In this document: one piece after another, positions 32,521 to 41,383 of the stretch
Layout: each line of letters starts with the position of its first letter
How positions within the stretch are numbered: the stretch's first letter is position 1
Origin: Chryseobacterium sp. YIM B08800
GTDB lineage: Bacteria; Bacteroidota; Bacteroidia; Flavobacteriales; Weeksellaceae
Reading direction: 5' to 3'
Length of the DNA stretch: 64,000 nucleotides
NCBI RefSeq assembly: GCF_026163565.1
Contig: NZ_JAPDKN010000003.1
Location: 1-64,000 of the forward strand
Made by a program: the position numbers and the translations under genes
The notes under the pieces: generated by a model
Databases searched by the model: none
What the model saw: the letters and a program-made list of their open reading frames with translations, nothing else
What the model was told of the DNA's origin: nothing

Positions 32521-33090
32521 TTATATACTAAATGACTTATCTATACGATAGAAAGTAGCTTTGCTAATTCCCGCTTGTTTACAAGCTTTATCAATTGCAA
32601 TGTTTTTATTATTGTATAAATGTTTCGCAAATTGATATTTTTCTATACTTGCTAGACTCGCTCCTTTTGGTCTGCCTAATAACTTCTTTCTCTTTCTTGC
32701 TCCTTCTAGTCCTGATTTAGTTCTTTCGCTGATTAAATTTCTTTCAAATTCGGCCACGGCTCCAAAAATTTGAATAATAAATTTTCCATTTGCAGATGTT
32801 GTATCAAATGCAGGTTCTGTAATACTTTTAAAAAGAATACCTTTTTCATTAAAAGTTTCAATAAGATTGATCATATTTTTAAGTGATCTAAAAATTCGAT
32901 CTGTTTTGTATACCATTATTATATCGTCCTTACGTAAATAGGACAACATTTCGTTGAGACCGTTCCTATCCTCGCGAACACCACTTGCAATATCTGTGAA
33001 AATCTTGTCACAACCTTTTTCTTTTAATATTTCAATTTGCGTGGTAATATTTTGATCAGAAGTAGAAACTCTTGCATATCCTACAATCAT
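32521..33090 (-). CDS. Small serine recombinase (resolvase/invertase)
   Basis: The 189-residue protein has the resolvase catalytic domain with the nucleophile in GYARVSTSDQN (Ser9), the DRIFRSLKNMINLIE helix, and the AEFERNLISERTKSGLEGAR segment of the dimerisation helix. It ends in a C-terminal helix-turn-helix (IDKACKQAGISKATFYRI). It is 32 bases upstream of hsdS on the same strand. It could resolve transposition cointegrates or invert DNA. Only one hsdS is present and I found no inverted specificity cassette, so a shufflon-like role is not shown. Confidence 0.92.
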   Translation of the reverse strand: MIVGYARVSTSDQNITTQIEILKEKGCDKIFTDIASGVREDRNGLNEMLSYLRKDDIIMVYKTDRIFRSLKNMINLIETFNEKGILFKSITEPAFDTTSANGKFIIQIFGAVAEFERNLISERTKSGLEGARKRKKLLGRPKGASLASIEKYQFAKHLYNNKNIAIDKACKQAGISKATFYRIDKSFSI

Positions 33091-33393
33091 AATTTAGTAT
33101 CAAAAATGGTTTATTTACAAAACTAATAAATAATACGGTTAATGATACTAATTTCTTTTACAAATTTTAAATAAATATGTAGTTTCATAAAACGAACGTT
33201 TTTTGTTACTTCTCATTTATTCTATATTCTCCCGTAAATTCATAACCATTACAAACTTTAATTTTAGATAATTTTTTTGATATAAAAACTATACTACATG
33301 ATAATAATTACTTTTGAATCAAGTACCTGTAACCGACAAAGAAATGCAGGATAATTATTATAGTGTCATTGAAGAAGCTAAAAAAATTGTAAG
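33091..33393. other. Intergenic region with a possible gene remnant
   Basis: 303 bases between the recombinase and the TonB-receptor stop. On the plus strand, codons from about 33313 to 33397 read LLNQVPVTDKEMQDNYYSVI, then EEAKKIVS and a stop, but there are stops directly upstream. This may be the tail of a lost gene left by a past recombination, or chance. The rest is AT-rich and holds the recombinase promoter; nothing else is seen. Confidence 0.3.
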
Positions 33394-36045
33394 TTAAAAA
33401 TTTTTATTAATACCTAACACTATATGGCGTGGCAACAGTCTTTGTGTGTATAAACTCTCACTTATATTATTTATTGAGTATCTCTGAATACTGTTTGAAT
33501 TTAAAAGATTATTGCCCTGAATAAAAATACTCATATTATACTTCTTTAAAGTATAGTTCGCTTTAATATCCCAAAACTGAGTAGTTTTCTGAGCTGTATT
33601 TCCGAATTTATAATATTCTATAAGTGATTCTATTCTAAACTGCGTGTTTAAATTAAAATAAAGATTAACAAAACCTTTTTGGTCTATGTATTTGTTAGAA
33701 TTTACTTCCGAAGAAATAGTATTGAATGCCCATTCATAACCGCATTCATAGTTAATAAATTTTGTCCAGCCTGATTTCATTTCAAAACCTACCTTCCAAT
33801 TGATAAATTTAGTTTTTATTAAAGGTTGATTATTTACACTATTTTCATAGTCAGACTGCATATAAGAGCTTAAAATACTCAATCTTGATCTTATAATTTT
33901 TAAGTATTTTCTTAATTCTAAGTCTGCAGATAAATTGCTATTATTTTTCACCAAAATTGTTTGATTAAAAGTGTAATTAGGATTTACAATCATATTATTA
34001 GACAAATAATCTTCACTTTTAAAAAAATTAATATTGAAATTAAGATATTGAGACATTTGCTCTCCCACGTTGTAACTAAATCCTAAATTATAATCTGGTA
34101 AAACAGCAAAATTTATATTACTCTGTTTAAAGTTTCTGTTTCCCTGATAGATATAATTAGTATAAACATCGTTGATACTGACTGTAGAAAATTTTCTTCC
34201 CACATTCAAATTAAAATTTCCTATTTTTCTGTTTTGATAACCAATATTTGCTAACGGAGAAATATAGAAACCATTTTGCTTATTTTTATTTAAATCAGAA
34301 TGAATCATTTGATTTAATATTGTAAAACCATAGCTCCAATTTTTTCCTTTTTTGTCATATTTAATCTGAGCAAAAACATTATTCTGAATATAGTCTGTAA
34401 AATTAATAAACTCAGATTTATCAAAAATTATCGCTTCGTTATTTAAATTAAAAATATGAAGGTCTGAGCTTAAAAAATCTTTTCTGAACTCGTTTCCTAA
34501 CTGTAATTCTAATCTGTGCTCTTCTGCATACTTTTTAAGATAAGAAAGTTTTAATCCTCCAAAATTCATTTTAGAATCAATAGTCTGATTTATTTTTTGA
34601 GCATCAGGATTGTTTAGTATTTGAGAAAAAACATCATTTTCATCAGTAAAATCATATGGGCGGTTTTGAAAAATATATCGTGCTACTGCGACTAAAGCTT
34701 TAGAAGAATCTATTTTTTTGGTGTAAGTCAATCTATTTTCGTTGGCAAAAAGTTCATTCTTTCCAATTTGATTATTCAACTGTTCATTAAAAAGAAAAAT
34801 ATTATTATTATTTTCATTTAAGGATGAAACTTTATTATAGAATTGCAAGTTTGAGTTATTTTTAAAATCTTTTGAAAGTTCTAGCTTCCCAACAATATTT
34901 CTGTTATTCTGCTTCCACGTTTTATCCTCAGTATTAATAAAATCTAAACCGTTAAAATTAAATTTATAAAAAGAATTGATATAGTTTTTATTTTCTATTT
35001 CATTAAAAATAGTTACAAACTTTAATTTCCAATCGGTTTTAAAGTTATAAATATAATTGAGTGAAACTAACTTATCATTGTTAAAATTAGTGCGCTTATC
35101 ATCAAACTGAAAGTTTTTTTGATGAAGATTAATTATTGATAGTGTATTAATATTGGTTCCAACATTTTCAACATCATTATCTGAGCTTGGACTGATTAAA
35201 TATTCTACACCCTTCATTTCATTTAAGCCCAAATTATTGGCATTCAAAAGAAAATAGATTTTTTGTCTCTTTGTAAAGTTCATCAGGTTAATTTTTCCCT
35301 GTCGCATATCCTCCTTATAACTTGTGGAAGCTAATAAAATATTTCCAAACCACTTACCTTTGGCATCTTCTTTTAAAGTAAGATTAAGGGCAATACTTTC
35401 TGAAGCTTCAATATTTTTGAGAAGCTTATTTTTTGAATAATTTTTAAGAACCTGAACTTTATCTAAAGGTTTGGAAGGCATATTTTGAGTAAGTGTCTGA
35501 TAACCTCTTTCAAAAAGATCATCATTTTCTATCATCACTCTGGAAACTTCTTTATTTCCGAATTTTATTTTACCATCACTAAGAACAGTAATTCCCGGAA
35601 GTTTTTTTAAAAGATCTTCTACGTTTTGCTCTGTTCCGTTAGAAAAATTTTTAGCAGAATACTCTATAGTGTCTTTCTTTATTTTGATCGGCGAAGTTCT
35701 GCTAATCACGACTTCTTTTATTTCTTTTACTTTATCGGTTTCAAGAATGATTGTTTTAAAATCTTTATTTTCACCTCTTTTGATAATAGAAACAGGAATT
35801 TTTTTGGAAATGTAACCCATAGCAGAAATCTGCAAATTGAAACTTCCAAATTTGTCTGTATTAAGCAAAAAACTTCCGTCTTTATTACTAAAGACGAAAG
35901 TTATAATGTTATCATGTGAATCGGTAAGAATCACATTGGCTTGTGAAACCGTTTGTTTATTTTCTGACCATACTAAACCTTTTATCTCTGTTTGAGCAAA
36001 GATTTTAAGAAATAGTATGGTGAATAATAAACATAAGTACTTCAT
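33394..36045 (-). CDS. TonB-dependent receptor-like outer-membrane protein (cargo)
   Basis: The 883-residue protein has a signal peptide (MKYLCLLFTILFLKIFAQ), an N-terminal carboxypeptidase-regulatory-like domain (about 20-100: TEIKGLVWSENKQTVSQANV, ISAMGYISKKIP), a plug domain (about 125-225: VEDLLKKLPGITVLSDGKIK) and a C-terminal barrel of alternating Tyr/Asn strands. It looks like the outer-membrane beta-barrel family encoded next to GLPGLI genes in Bacteroidota. Substrate unknown. The GLPGLI gene ends where it begins (stop and start share base 36045), so the two are translationally coupled. Confidence 0.88.
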   Translation of the reverse strand: MKYLCLLFTILFLKIFAQTEIKGLVWSENKQTVSQANVILTDSHDNIITFVFSNKDGSFLLNTDKFGSFNLQISAMGYISKKIPVSIIKRGENKDFKTIILETDKVKEIKEVVISRTSPIKIKKDTIEYSAKNFSNGTEQNVEDLLKKLPGITVLSDGKIKFGNKEVSRVMIENDDLFERGYQTLTQNMPSKPLDKVQVLKNYSKNKLLKNIEASESIALNLTLKEDAKGKWFGNILLASTSYKEDMRQGKINLMNFTKRQKIYFLLNANNLGLNEMKGVEYLISPSSDNDVENVGTNINTLSIINLHQKNFQFDDKRTNFNNDKLVSLNYIYNFKTDWKLKFVTIFNEIENKNYINSFYKFNFNGLDFINTEDKTWKQNNRNIVGKLELSKDFKNNSNLQFYNKVSSLNENNNNIFLFNEQLNNQIGKNELFANENRLTYTKKIDSSKALVAVARYIFQNRPYDFTDENDVFSQILNNPDAQKINQTIDSKMNFGGLKLSYLKKYAEEHRLELQLGNEFRKDFLSSDLHIFNLNNEAIIFDKSEFINFTDYIQNNVFAQIKYDKKGKNWSYGFTILNQMIHSDLNKNKQNGFYISPLANIGYQNRKIGNFNLNVGRKFSTVSINDVYTNYIYQGNRNFKQSNINFAVLPDYNLGFSYNVGEQMSQYLNFNINFFKSEDYLSNNMIVNPNYTFNQTILVKNNSNLSADLELRKYLKIIRSRLSILSSYMQSDYENSVNNQPLIKTKFINWKVGFEMKSGWTKFINYECGYEWAFNTISSEVNSNKYIDQKGFVNLYFNLNTQFRIESLIEYYKFGNTAQKTTQFWDIKANYTLKKYNMSIFIQGNNLLNSNSIQRYSINNISESLYTQRLLPRHIVLGINKNF

Positions 36046-36821
36046 TAAGGTTTTTTAGACTCCTCCCATTCGAAAGATTTTTCTATCTTAAAGTCTCTTT
36101 CTTTGGAAGAGCTTACTACTATTGTTCCAGCTGGTCTATTTGCTTCAACTTTTGACTTAATATCCCTTAAGTAGTTATTTTCAATATTTATATATTCTTT
36201 ATAATCAATGTATCCAGACTTTTCTTTAGGAAATGAGAAAAGAAGTTTAGAATTAATATCAATTTTCTGTGGAAAATTTAATACTATCTTAGAAGCTTCA
36301 TAGGTAAACAAGTTATCTTTATCTGAAACTTTTAAAATTATACCAGGTAATCCTCTAAACTTTAAAGGACCTAAATCAATTGGCAAATCGGTTGTAAAGT
36401 AAGCAATAAAATTTCTTCCCCTAAATTTTCCTAAAGCCTTATGACATTTATATCCTAAAATTATCTCCTCGTCTTTTTGAATAATATTCCAATCAATTTT
36501 TTGATAGTTGTCTAACGTAAAGAGAATATCCTTAGTAAAAGAATTATCTTTTATATAAAATTTTTTCTCATCCAGTGAATTTTTTATAATCTGGCTGCTT
36601 CTAATTTTTTCACTATTTGTTAAAAAATCATTCACATCTTCCAAATTTCCTCTGTAGCTAAAAAAAATAGACCATTTATCTTCAAAAACAAGGATGTTTT
36701 TTTCATAAATTTTTTCATTTCCACCTGCGTCATCTATGATTTTATTGTAAACAATAAAATTGTTTTGTGCCTTATAAAAAACACAAAACAAAATCATAAT
36801 AAATCTAATATATACTGTCAT
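36045..36821 (-). CDS. GLPGLI-family secreted protein (transposon copy)
   Basis: The protein is about 258 residues from the Met at 36821 (MTVYIRFIMILFCVFYKAQ, signal). A longer frame from 36845 overlaps the peptide gene more, and a Met at 36797 would leave a gap. The hallmark is LGPLKFRGLPGIILKVSD, preceded by KALGKFRGRNFIAYFTTDLP, as in the chromosomal copy at 14980. The middle is a beta-rich exported domain of unknown function. It is coupled to the TonB-receptor gene downstream and to the Cys peptide upstream. Confidence 0.88.
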   Translation of the reverse strand: MTVYIRFIMILFCVFYKAQNNFIVYNKIIDDAGGNEKIYEKNILVFEDKWSIFFSYRGNLEDVNDFLTNSEKIRSSQIIKNSLDEKKFYIKDNSFTKDILFTLDNYQKIDWNIIQKDEEIILGYKCHKALGKFRGRNFIAYFTTDLPIDLGPLKFRGLPGIILKVSDKDNLFTYEASKIVLNFPQKIDINSKLLFSFPKEKSGYIDYKEYINIENNYLRDIKSKVEANRPAGTIVVSSSKERDFKIEKSFEWEESKKP

Positions 36822-37170
36822 TATAGTTTGCTGGACAATCTCCAAATCCTGTCATCATTCTTTCTACCTTAATTAGTAACCCACCTTCACCGGCTACACT
36901 GCAATCACTTCCATAAGCTTCGTATGCTTCTTTTACTGTACCTACGTAATTTCCACAAGTATCATATTGTCTTGTATGTGTAGCAATTGTACAAGAAAAT
37001 AAAACTCCATTTACATAGTTATAAGTTATAACTTGTCTTTTGTCACCGCTTTCCTTCGTTACAACTTTTGTTTCCATTTTATGTTCAGAAACATTAGGTA
37101 CTGAATTATTTGCTAAAGCAATTCCTGAAATTCCAGCTGTTAAAAACAGCGCTAAAATAATTTTTTTCAT
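36805..37170 (-). CDS. Small secreted Cys-containing protein (transposon cargo)
   Basis: The 121-residue protein has a signal peptide (MKKIILALFLTAGISGIALA), then a polar region. The C-terminal part has four cysteines in FSCTIATHTRQYDTCGNYVG, GSDCSVAG and GFGDCPAN. I do not recognise a family. Its place as first gene before a GLPGLI and a TonB-receptor gene parallels the frameshifted Cys-peptide gene at 15816. It could be a secreted effector or a ligand for the receptor; both are inference. Confidence 0.7.
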   Translation of the reverse strand: MKKIILALFLTAGISGIALANNSVPNVSEHKMETKVVTKESGDKRQVITYNYVNGVLFSCTIATHTRQYDTCGNYVGTVKEAYEAYGSDCSVAGEGGLLIKVERMMTGFGDCPANYNDSIY

Positions 37171-37321
37171 AGATTAATATTTAATGTTAAGTGACAAATA
37201 TAAAATTAAAATTGAAATAACTCTCATTAATTGTGAAAAAAAAATAATTATGTTAAGTGCTGATAAATAATTATTTAACATAATGTAATAACTCATCATG
37301 TGTTTAGATTGTTTTACAAAA

Positions 37322-37798
37322 CTATCTTTCTCGTGATATTTTTCTCCACTCCCAAGGACTAATCGGTTTTGCATCTATCCAAAGTCCTAGTTTTTTATTT
37401 TCGGCTTCTTTTTGCATAGTCCCAAGGCTCTCACTTTTAGAAAAATAAAAATACCACCAACCAAAACCATTTTTAATTATTTCTTCAGATAAGTACTTCT
37501 CATTGTCATAATATATTTTAGCAATAGTTCTTCCATATCTATCAATGTCAGTTGGAAAATAAGTAATAAATTTTCCAAAGACTTCATTGCTTGTAAATTG
37601 TTTGGAGTTCTTTCCAAAAGGTTGTCCGTTTTCTGGACAATCAACTTCAGCCAATCTTAACGTTTTTTGTTGGTCTCCATCAAGTAGAACAACAATGGTA
37701 TCACCATCCTTTACTCCAACAACCTTTGCCTTGATTTGCGAAAAAAGAAAAGCTGGAAAAGAAAGAATTATTAGAAAAACAATTCTATTTAATATCAT
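37322..37798 (-). CDS. Secreted thermonuclease (SNase-like) nuclease
   Basis: The 158-residue protein has a signal peptide (LNRIVFLIILSFPAFLFSQ) and a staphylococcal-nuclease fold: AKVVGVKDGDTIVVLLDG (about 25-42, with the conserved Asp), TLRLAEVDCPENGQPFGK (about 47-64, catalytic Arg and acidic residues) and TDIDRYGRTIAKIYY (about 83-97, second Arg). Two cysteines at most. It hydrolyses DNA or RNA outside the cytoplasm. It is divergent from the TnsE-like gene and is single-gene cargo. Confidence 0.9.
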   Translation of the reverse strand: MILNRIVFLIILSFPAFLFSQIKAKVVGVKDGDTIVVLLDGDQQKTLRLAEVDCPENGQPFGKNSKQFTSNEVFGKFITYFPTDIDRYGRTIAKIYYDNEKYLSEEIIKNGFGWWYFYFSKSESLGTMQKEAENKKLGLWIDAKPISPWEWRKISRER

Positions 37799-37829
37799 CT
37801 TCTTTTGTATTTTTATTAAAAATACATAA

Positions 37830-39527
37830 ATGTTACCAGAATTTAAAAACTTTCATAGAAAAATAAAGATTCCAAAAGAAATTTTTGATCAAGTTGATAA
37901 TCCCGCTACTTATTGGGTAGTGACATGGCTAGGTCATAGCTACTGGAAAGATGATAGAATTCAAAGAGAGGTAATTATTACGAATATAGATAATGTACAT
38001 TACTATTTTAGTGGTAAAGAAAGGCAATACAAAGTATTCGTTCTAGAAGAACAAACATTTACTATCCAATTGGGAACATACTTTAAATACAATGGGAGAT
38101 TTTTAAAAAATCCCCAATACCTGGAAAGTAGTAAAGCGATAGAAAAATTTGAAAATGTTGTTTTCAATCCAAAAGCAGATTACCAGACTAATTGGGTGTA
38201 TAAACATTTACAAAATACTTATATGCCTCCTTATTATAACGAAGATGACAAAATATACTCAGGAGCACCTTACTACAGTAGTGTTCACAATGGTACAACG
38301 ATTATTGTACCGGGACATGTCATTTTATCTTACTTTTATTATTTATCTACTCTTACAATTTATAACATTATTTACGGTGTTTATTTTGCGGGGCTACAGC
38401 CAATATCAAGTTTTGACAAAAACGGGATACCTATTATTAAATACGATTCCGAATATTTAAGATATGATGAAGCCAAGAATATAGCAAAGTTTATGTTGAT
38501 TAAAGAGGGGTTTAATTCTTTAGCTCATATCAAGGCTGATTTTTATGTTGCATTGGAAAAATGTAAACCGGATAATCGAAAGGCTTATTTAGCTTCTAGA
38601 ATTCCACATAGTGATGACGTAAACCTAACATTGATTGGGAAAAAGATATCGGCAAATAAATTTTTAGCTTTTTCTATCGAAGACTTTAGTCTGAAATCTG
38701 GGGAAGGCATTTTCAAATATGATAATTTTCTATTAAAAGATATTTCGGACAAATCATCATTAAATGAAGACTCCGAAGACAAGAATCCAACAACTGGTCA
38801 GGTTGATAATTTTGACGAGGATGCTGATTCAACTACAAATCCAACCAATCATAACTTGAATCCTCTGAATGTTTCTGTTAATGACTCTAGAAAAAGATTT
38901 TATCAATCACCCAATGTGAAAAAGCTTGAAAAGGAGAGTCAATTAAATCATTTTCAAATGACTCAAGTGCAAATTAACGAAATTGCAGAAGTTTCAGAAT
39001 TAATAAAAGAACATAGTAGTAAAGATAAAGTTTCTAGAATTAATTTTATCAGTCAAAATACGGTTGACTATATACAGGTTATTTTTGATGCTATTAATAT
39101 TTTAAAAAGTGAAGGAGCTGAAACTGAATATTTAATGATTGAGCGTTCAGATTTTGAAAATGTGAGTTATCCGCCAGTTAAAATTAAGCAAGTAGGAACA
39201 CTCATTTTAGCATCTATTCTTATTAATGATTATAATTACTGTTTGATTTCAACAGTCGGCAACTATGGAAGAATGGGGCTTGTCAGACATTCTGTTAAAG
39301 GACTTAGATTCGTGTTAAATAGAGATCCTATACTCGAAACATGTTTAATAAAGATGATAAATGAATACCAATTAAATTGGTCTGAAATAAAAACAGCACA
39401 GCAACTAACGAATATTTTTCAAGGTATGGGTGTTGTTCTAGTTCATTCATTTAATCATAAAATTATCGAAAATGACCACAATAAAAGTGTTAAAAACCTT
39501 GTTGAGAGACTTAAAGAACATCTATAG
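37830..39527 (+). CDS. TnsE-like transposition protein (candidate fifth Tn7 protein)
   Basis: The 565-residue protein is placed immediately inside tniQ, where Tn7 carries tnsE, but on the opposite strand, overlapping tniQ by 6 bases at the 3' ends. I do not find a catalytic motif. It is similar to Tn7 TnsE (about 538 residues) in layout: an N-terminal domain with a VPGHVILSYFYYLSTLT helix, a low-complexity acidic linker (about 305-350: SLNEDSEDKN, NFDEDADSTT) and a C-terminal domain with QLNWSEIKTAQQLTNIF followed by HSFNHK, which line up with LNW and a downstream His-rich word in TnsE as I recall it. TnsE steers transposition to replicating, lagging-strand DNA. Confidence 0.6.
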   Translation: MLPEFKNFHRKIKIPKEIFDQVDNPATYWVVTWLGHSYWKDDRIQREVIITNIDNVHYYFSGKERQYKVFVLEEQTFTIQLGTYFKYNGRFLKNPQYLESSKAIEKFENVVFNPKADYQTNWVYKHLQNTYMPPYYNEDDKIYSGAPYYSSVHNGTTIIVPGHVILSYFYYLSTLTIYNIIYGVYFAGLQPISSFDKNGIPIIKYDSEYLRYDEAKNIAKFMLIKEGFNSLAHIKADFYVALEKCKPDNRKAYLASRIPHSDDVNLTLIGKKISANKFLAFSIEDFSLKSGEGIFKYDNFLLKDISDKSSLNEDSEDKNPTTGQVDNFDEDADSTTNPTNHNLNPLNVSVNDSRKRFYQSPNVKKLEKESQLNHFQMTQVQINEIAEVSELIKEHSSKDKVSRINFISQNTVDYIQVIFDAINILKSEGAETEYLMIERSDFENVSYPPVKIKQVGTLILASILINDYNYCLISTVGNYGRMGLVRHSVKGLRFVLNRDPILETCLIKMINEYQLNWSEIKTAQQLTNIFQGMGVVLVHSFNHKIIENDHNKSVKNLVERLKEHL

Positions 39528-40502
39528 ATTAAACTTTTGATACACCCAAAAGGGTAGTCTGTTTTCGGGGTCGATATAACTTTTTGTGATTTGATAAAAT
39601 TTTAGTTCTTCGTAGGTTGGATTGGACTGAAGAAATTGATTTACAACAGGCAAAATTTTTCTTCGGTACTCTACTGACCAATAATGAATATGGGCTTTGT
39701 TTGGCTCTATCTCCAATTTATGTATATCAAGAATATAATTTCTAAAATTATTTTTTTGACGTGAAGAGCCAAGTAATAATGAGAAATGAAGTAGAGTCTC
39801 AATATAATGAAATGAGTAATTGCAAAAAGTGTTAAACCCGTTTTTTATACTACCATTAATAAACTTTTGATAGATAATTTCGCTGGAGGTAGCTTTTACT
39901 AAATCACTATCGACTGAAAGATTTTGCTTGCATTTGAAGCATTGATTTAGGAATAGTTTCTCAACAGTAGATGTATTACTCGAAGTATAAATTTTGATGA
40001 AGTTTATTGGGGATTTGCAATGTGGACATTGATCTTTAAGCTGGACGTAACATCTTAAACAAATGACTGAGGTGACCAACCTCCATTTAATTTTATAATA
40101 AAGTTGGTGCTTTAAGCATGAAGGACAATATTGAATTCCAGTATTAATCCCAATTTTTCGATTTGAAACACCCAAAGGGAGTACGTTTGAAATATAGCTC
40201 TTTTTTTCTTGAAAGTCTTTAAATGCAAACAGATTCAAGTCGTTTAAAAATAGTCTTCTAACTTTATTTTTTGGAAATGAAGTATGGTTAATTATAAAAT
40301 TGATTAGATGATTGTTTTCGAACAAGTCTAAATCTCTTCTTAGCGGTGGTGCTTTATCTTCGAGATAATTCTGCAAAAAAGTATGTGGCTTTAATCCATA
40401 TTCAACCGACATTCTACAAAGCCATGACGTGAACAATTCATCATACTTGGGCTTAAGTATAATTGGAAGAACATTCTTTTTTAGAGATGGAATGTAAACC
40501 AT
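39522..40502 (-). CDS. tniQ: TniQ/TnsD-family target-site protein
   Basis: The 326-residue protein opens with the TniQ-type motif KYDELFTSWLCRMSVEYGL (about 18-36), which is followed by a helix-turn-helix region. The zinc fingers follow: QYCPSCLKHQLYYKIKWRL (about 126-144), ICLRCY, QCPHCKS and a later NQCFKCKQNL, with the conserved CxxC pairs. It is short compared with Tn7 TnsD (508 residues), resembling TniQ of other Tn7-like elements. TniQ proteins bind a fixed attachment sequence and recruit TnsC; here the likely target is comM. It overlaps tnsC by one base. Confidence 0.88.
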   Translation of the reverse strand: MVYIPSLKKNVLPIILKPKYDELFTSWLCRMSVEYGLKPHTFLQNYLEDKAPPLRRDLDLFENNHLINFIINHTSFPKNKVRRLFLNDLNLFAFKDFQEKKSYISNVLPLGVSNRKIGINTGIQYCPSCLKHQLYYKIKWRLVTSVICLRCYVQLKDQCPHCKSPINFIKIYTSSNTSTVEKLFLNQCFKCKQNLSVDSDLVKATSSEIIYQKFINGSIKNGFNTFCNYSFHYIETLLHFSLLLGSSRQKNNFRNYILDIHKLEIEPNKAHIHYWSVEYRRKILPVVNQFLQSNPTYEELKFYQITKSYIDPENRLPFWVYQKFNL

Positions 40503-41383
40503 TAAGAAATGAATTTTTTCTTTCTGTCTTCGGGAGAAATATAATCAATGTTATTTAAAATCTCTTTTGTTATTTTTTCCTTACCGCTTTTGATTGCTTC
40601 AATACTACTTAATTCAAGTATTTTGGCAATTTCTCCTATGAGTCCTTCACTCAATGAGAGTATCTTATTTGACATGGAGGGTTCTATCAAAAGAGATTCT
40701 TCTTTTAGTGGAAGTAAAGCTTCGAAACTCACGAGTAACCTTTTTAATTCAATATCATTATTCCATCGAGGTAAAACTCTTGGATCAAATCTATTGGCCA
40801 GTTGTTGATCAGATTGTATTGCATTGAAAGCTAATTTTGTTCCCGCGCAAACCAACGAGATCTGCAGATCATTTGATAAATGCTTAATCACATTCAAAAA
40901 TTTTCTTTGCTTAGATGGAGAGCCTGCTAAAACGTGATGTATTTCATCAATTATTAAAACTTTAGTTTTAAGGTTAAGTAATAGTTTCTTAACTCTTAAA
41001 TATCTACTATCTAATTTTTCTGATGTTCGATATGGCGCATAGAGGACTTCCAAAATGGCATTATAAAACCGTCGTTCATCAGGTTCGGGAGGAGCCTGTA
41101 CTAGAACAACAGGGCTAATAACCCTTACATCTTCGTCAACATAGGATAAATTTTTCTGTTTAAACTTATCGAGAATTGCTGTTTTGCCATTATTTGAATC
41201 TCCTACAAGTAAAAGATTGGGCATCCGGACAGTTTTCGGATAGATCAACAGCTCTTCCAATTTATTCATAATTTTGGAAGCTTGGGTGTACCCAATCCAT
41301 TTGCTGTTTCTGCAAGAATGAATCCTGTCTTCAATTGTAGCTGACTCTACAAATTTTTTTGTTTTATCTGTTAAATGTTTCAT
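40502..41383 (-). CDS. tnsC: TnsC/TniB-type AAA+ regulator of transposition
   Basis: The protein is about 293 residues from the Met at 41383. A longer frame from 41449 would overlap tnsB by 86 bases and begins with an atypical basic stretch. It has a AAA+ domain with Walker A LLVGDSNNGKTA (58-69), Walker B KVLIIDEIHHVL (141-152), a sensor-like SLVCAGT, and an arginine-rich helix near 220. It links the target-bound TniQ or TnsE to the TnsA/B transposase and gives target immunity. It overlaps tnsB by 20 bases and shares one base with tniQ. Confidence 0.92.
   Translation of the reverse strand: MKHLTDKTKKFVESATIEDRIHSCRNSKWIGYTQASKIMNKLEELLIYPKTVRMPNLLLVGDSNNGKTAILDKFKQKNLSYVDEDVRVISPVVLVQAPPEPDERRFYNAILEVLYAPYRTSEKLDSRYLRVKKLLLNLKTKVLIIDEIHHVLAGSPSKQRKFLNVIKHLSNDLQISLVCAGTKLAFNAIQSDQQLANRFDPRVLPRWNNDIELKRLLVSFEALLPLKEESLLIEPSMSNKILSLSEGLIGEIAKILELSSIEAIKSGKEKITKEILNNIDYISPEDRKKKFIS

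Noticed and set aside
26980..33090. Complete type I restriction system (hsdRMS)
   Set aside because: I searched the flanking frames for a DEAD-box HsdR of about 1000 residues. None exists between 26882 and 43966 or next to comM.
32521..33090. HsdS specificity inversion system
   Set aside because: There is no second hsdS half-gene and no long inverted repeats within hsdS that would allow shuffling.
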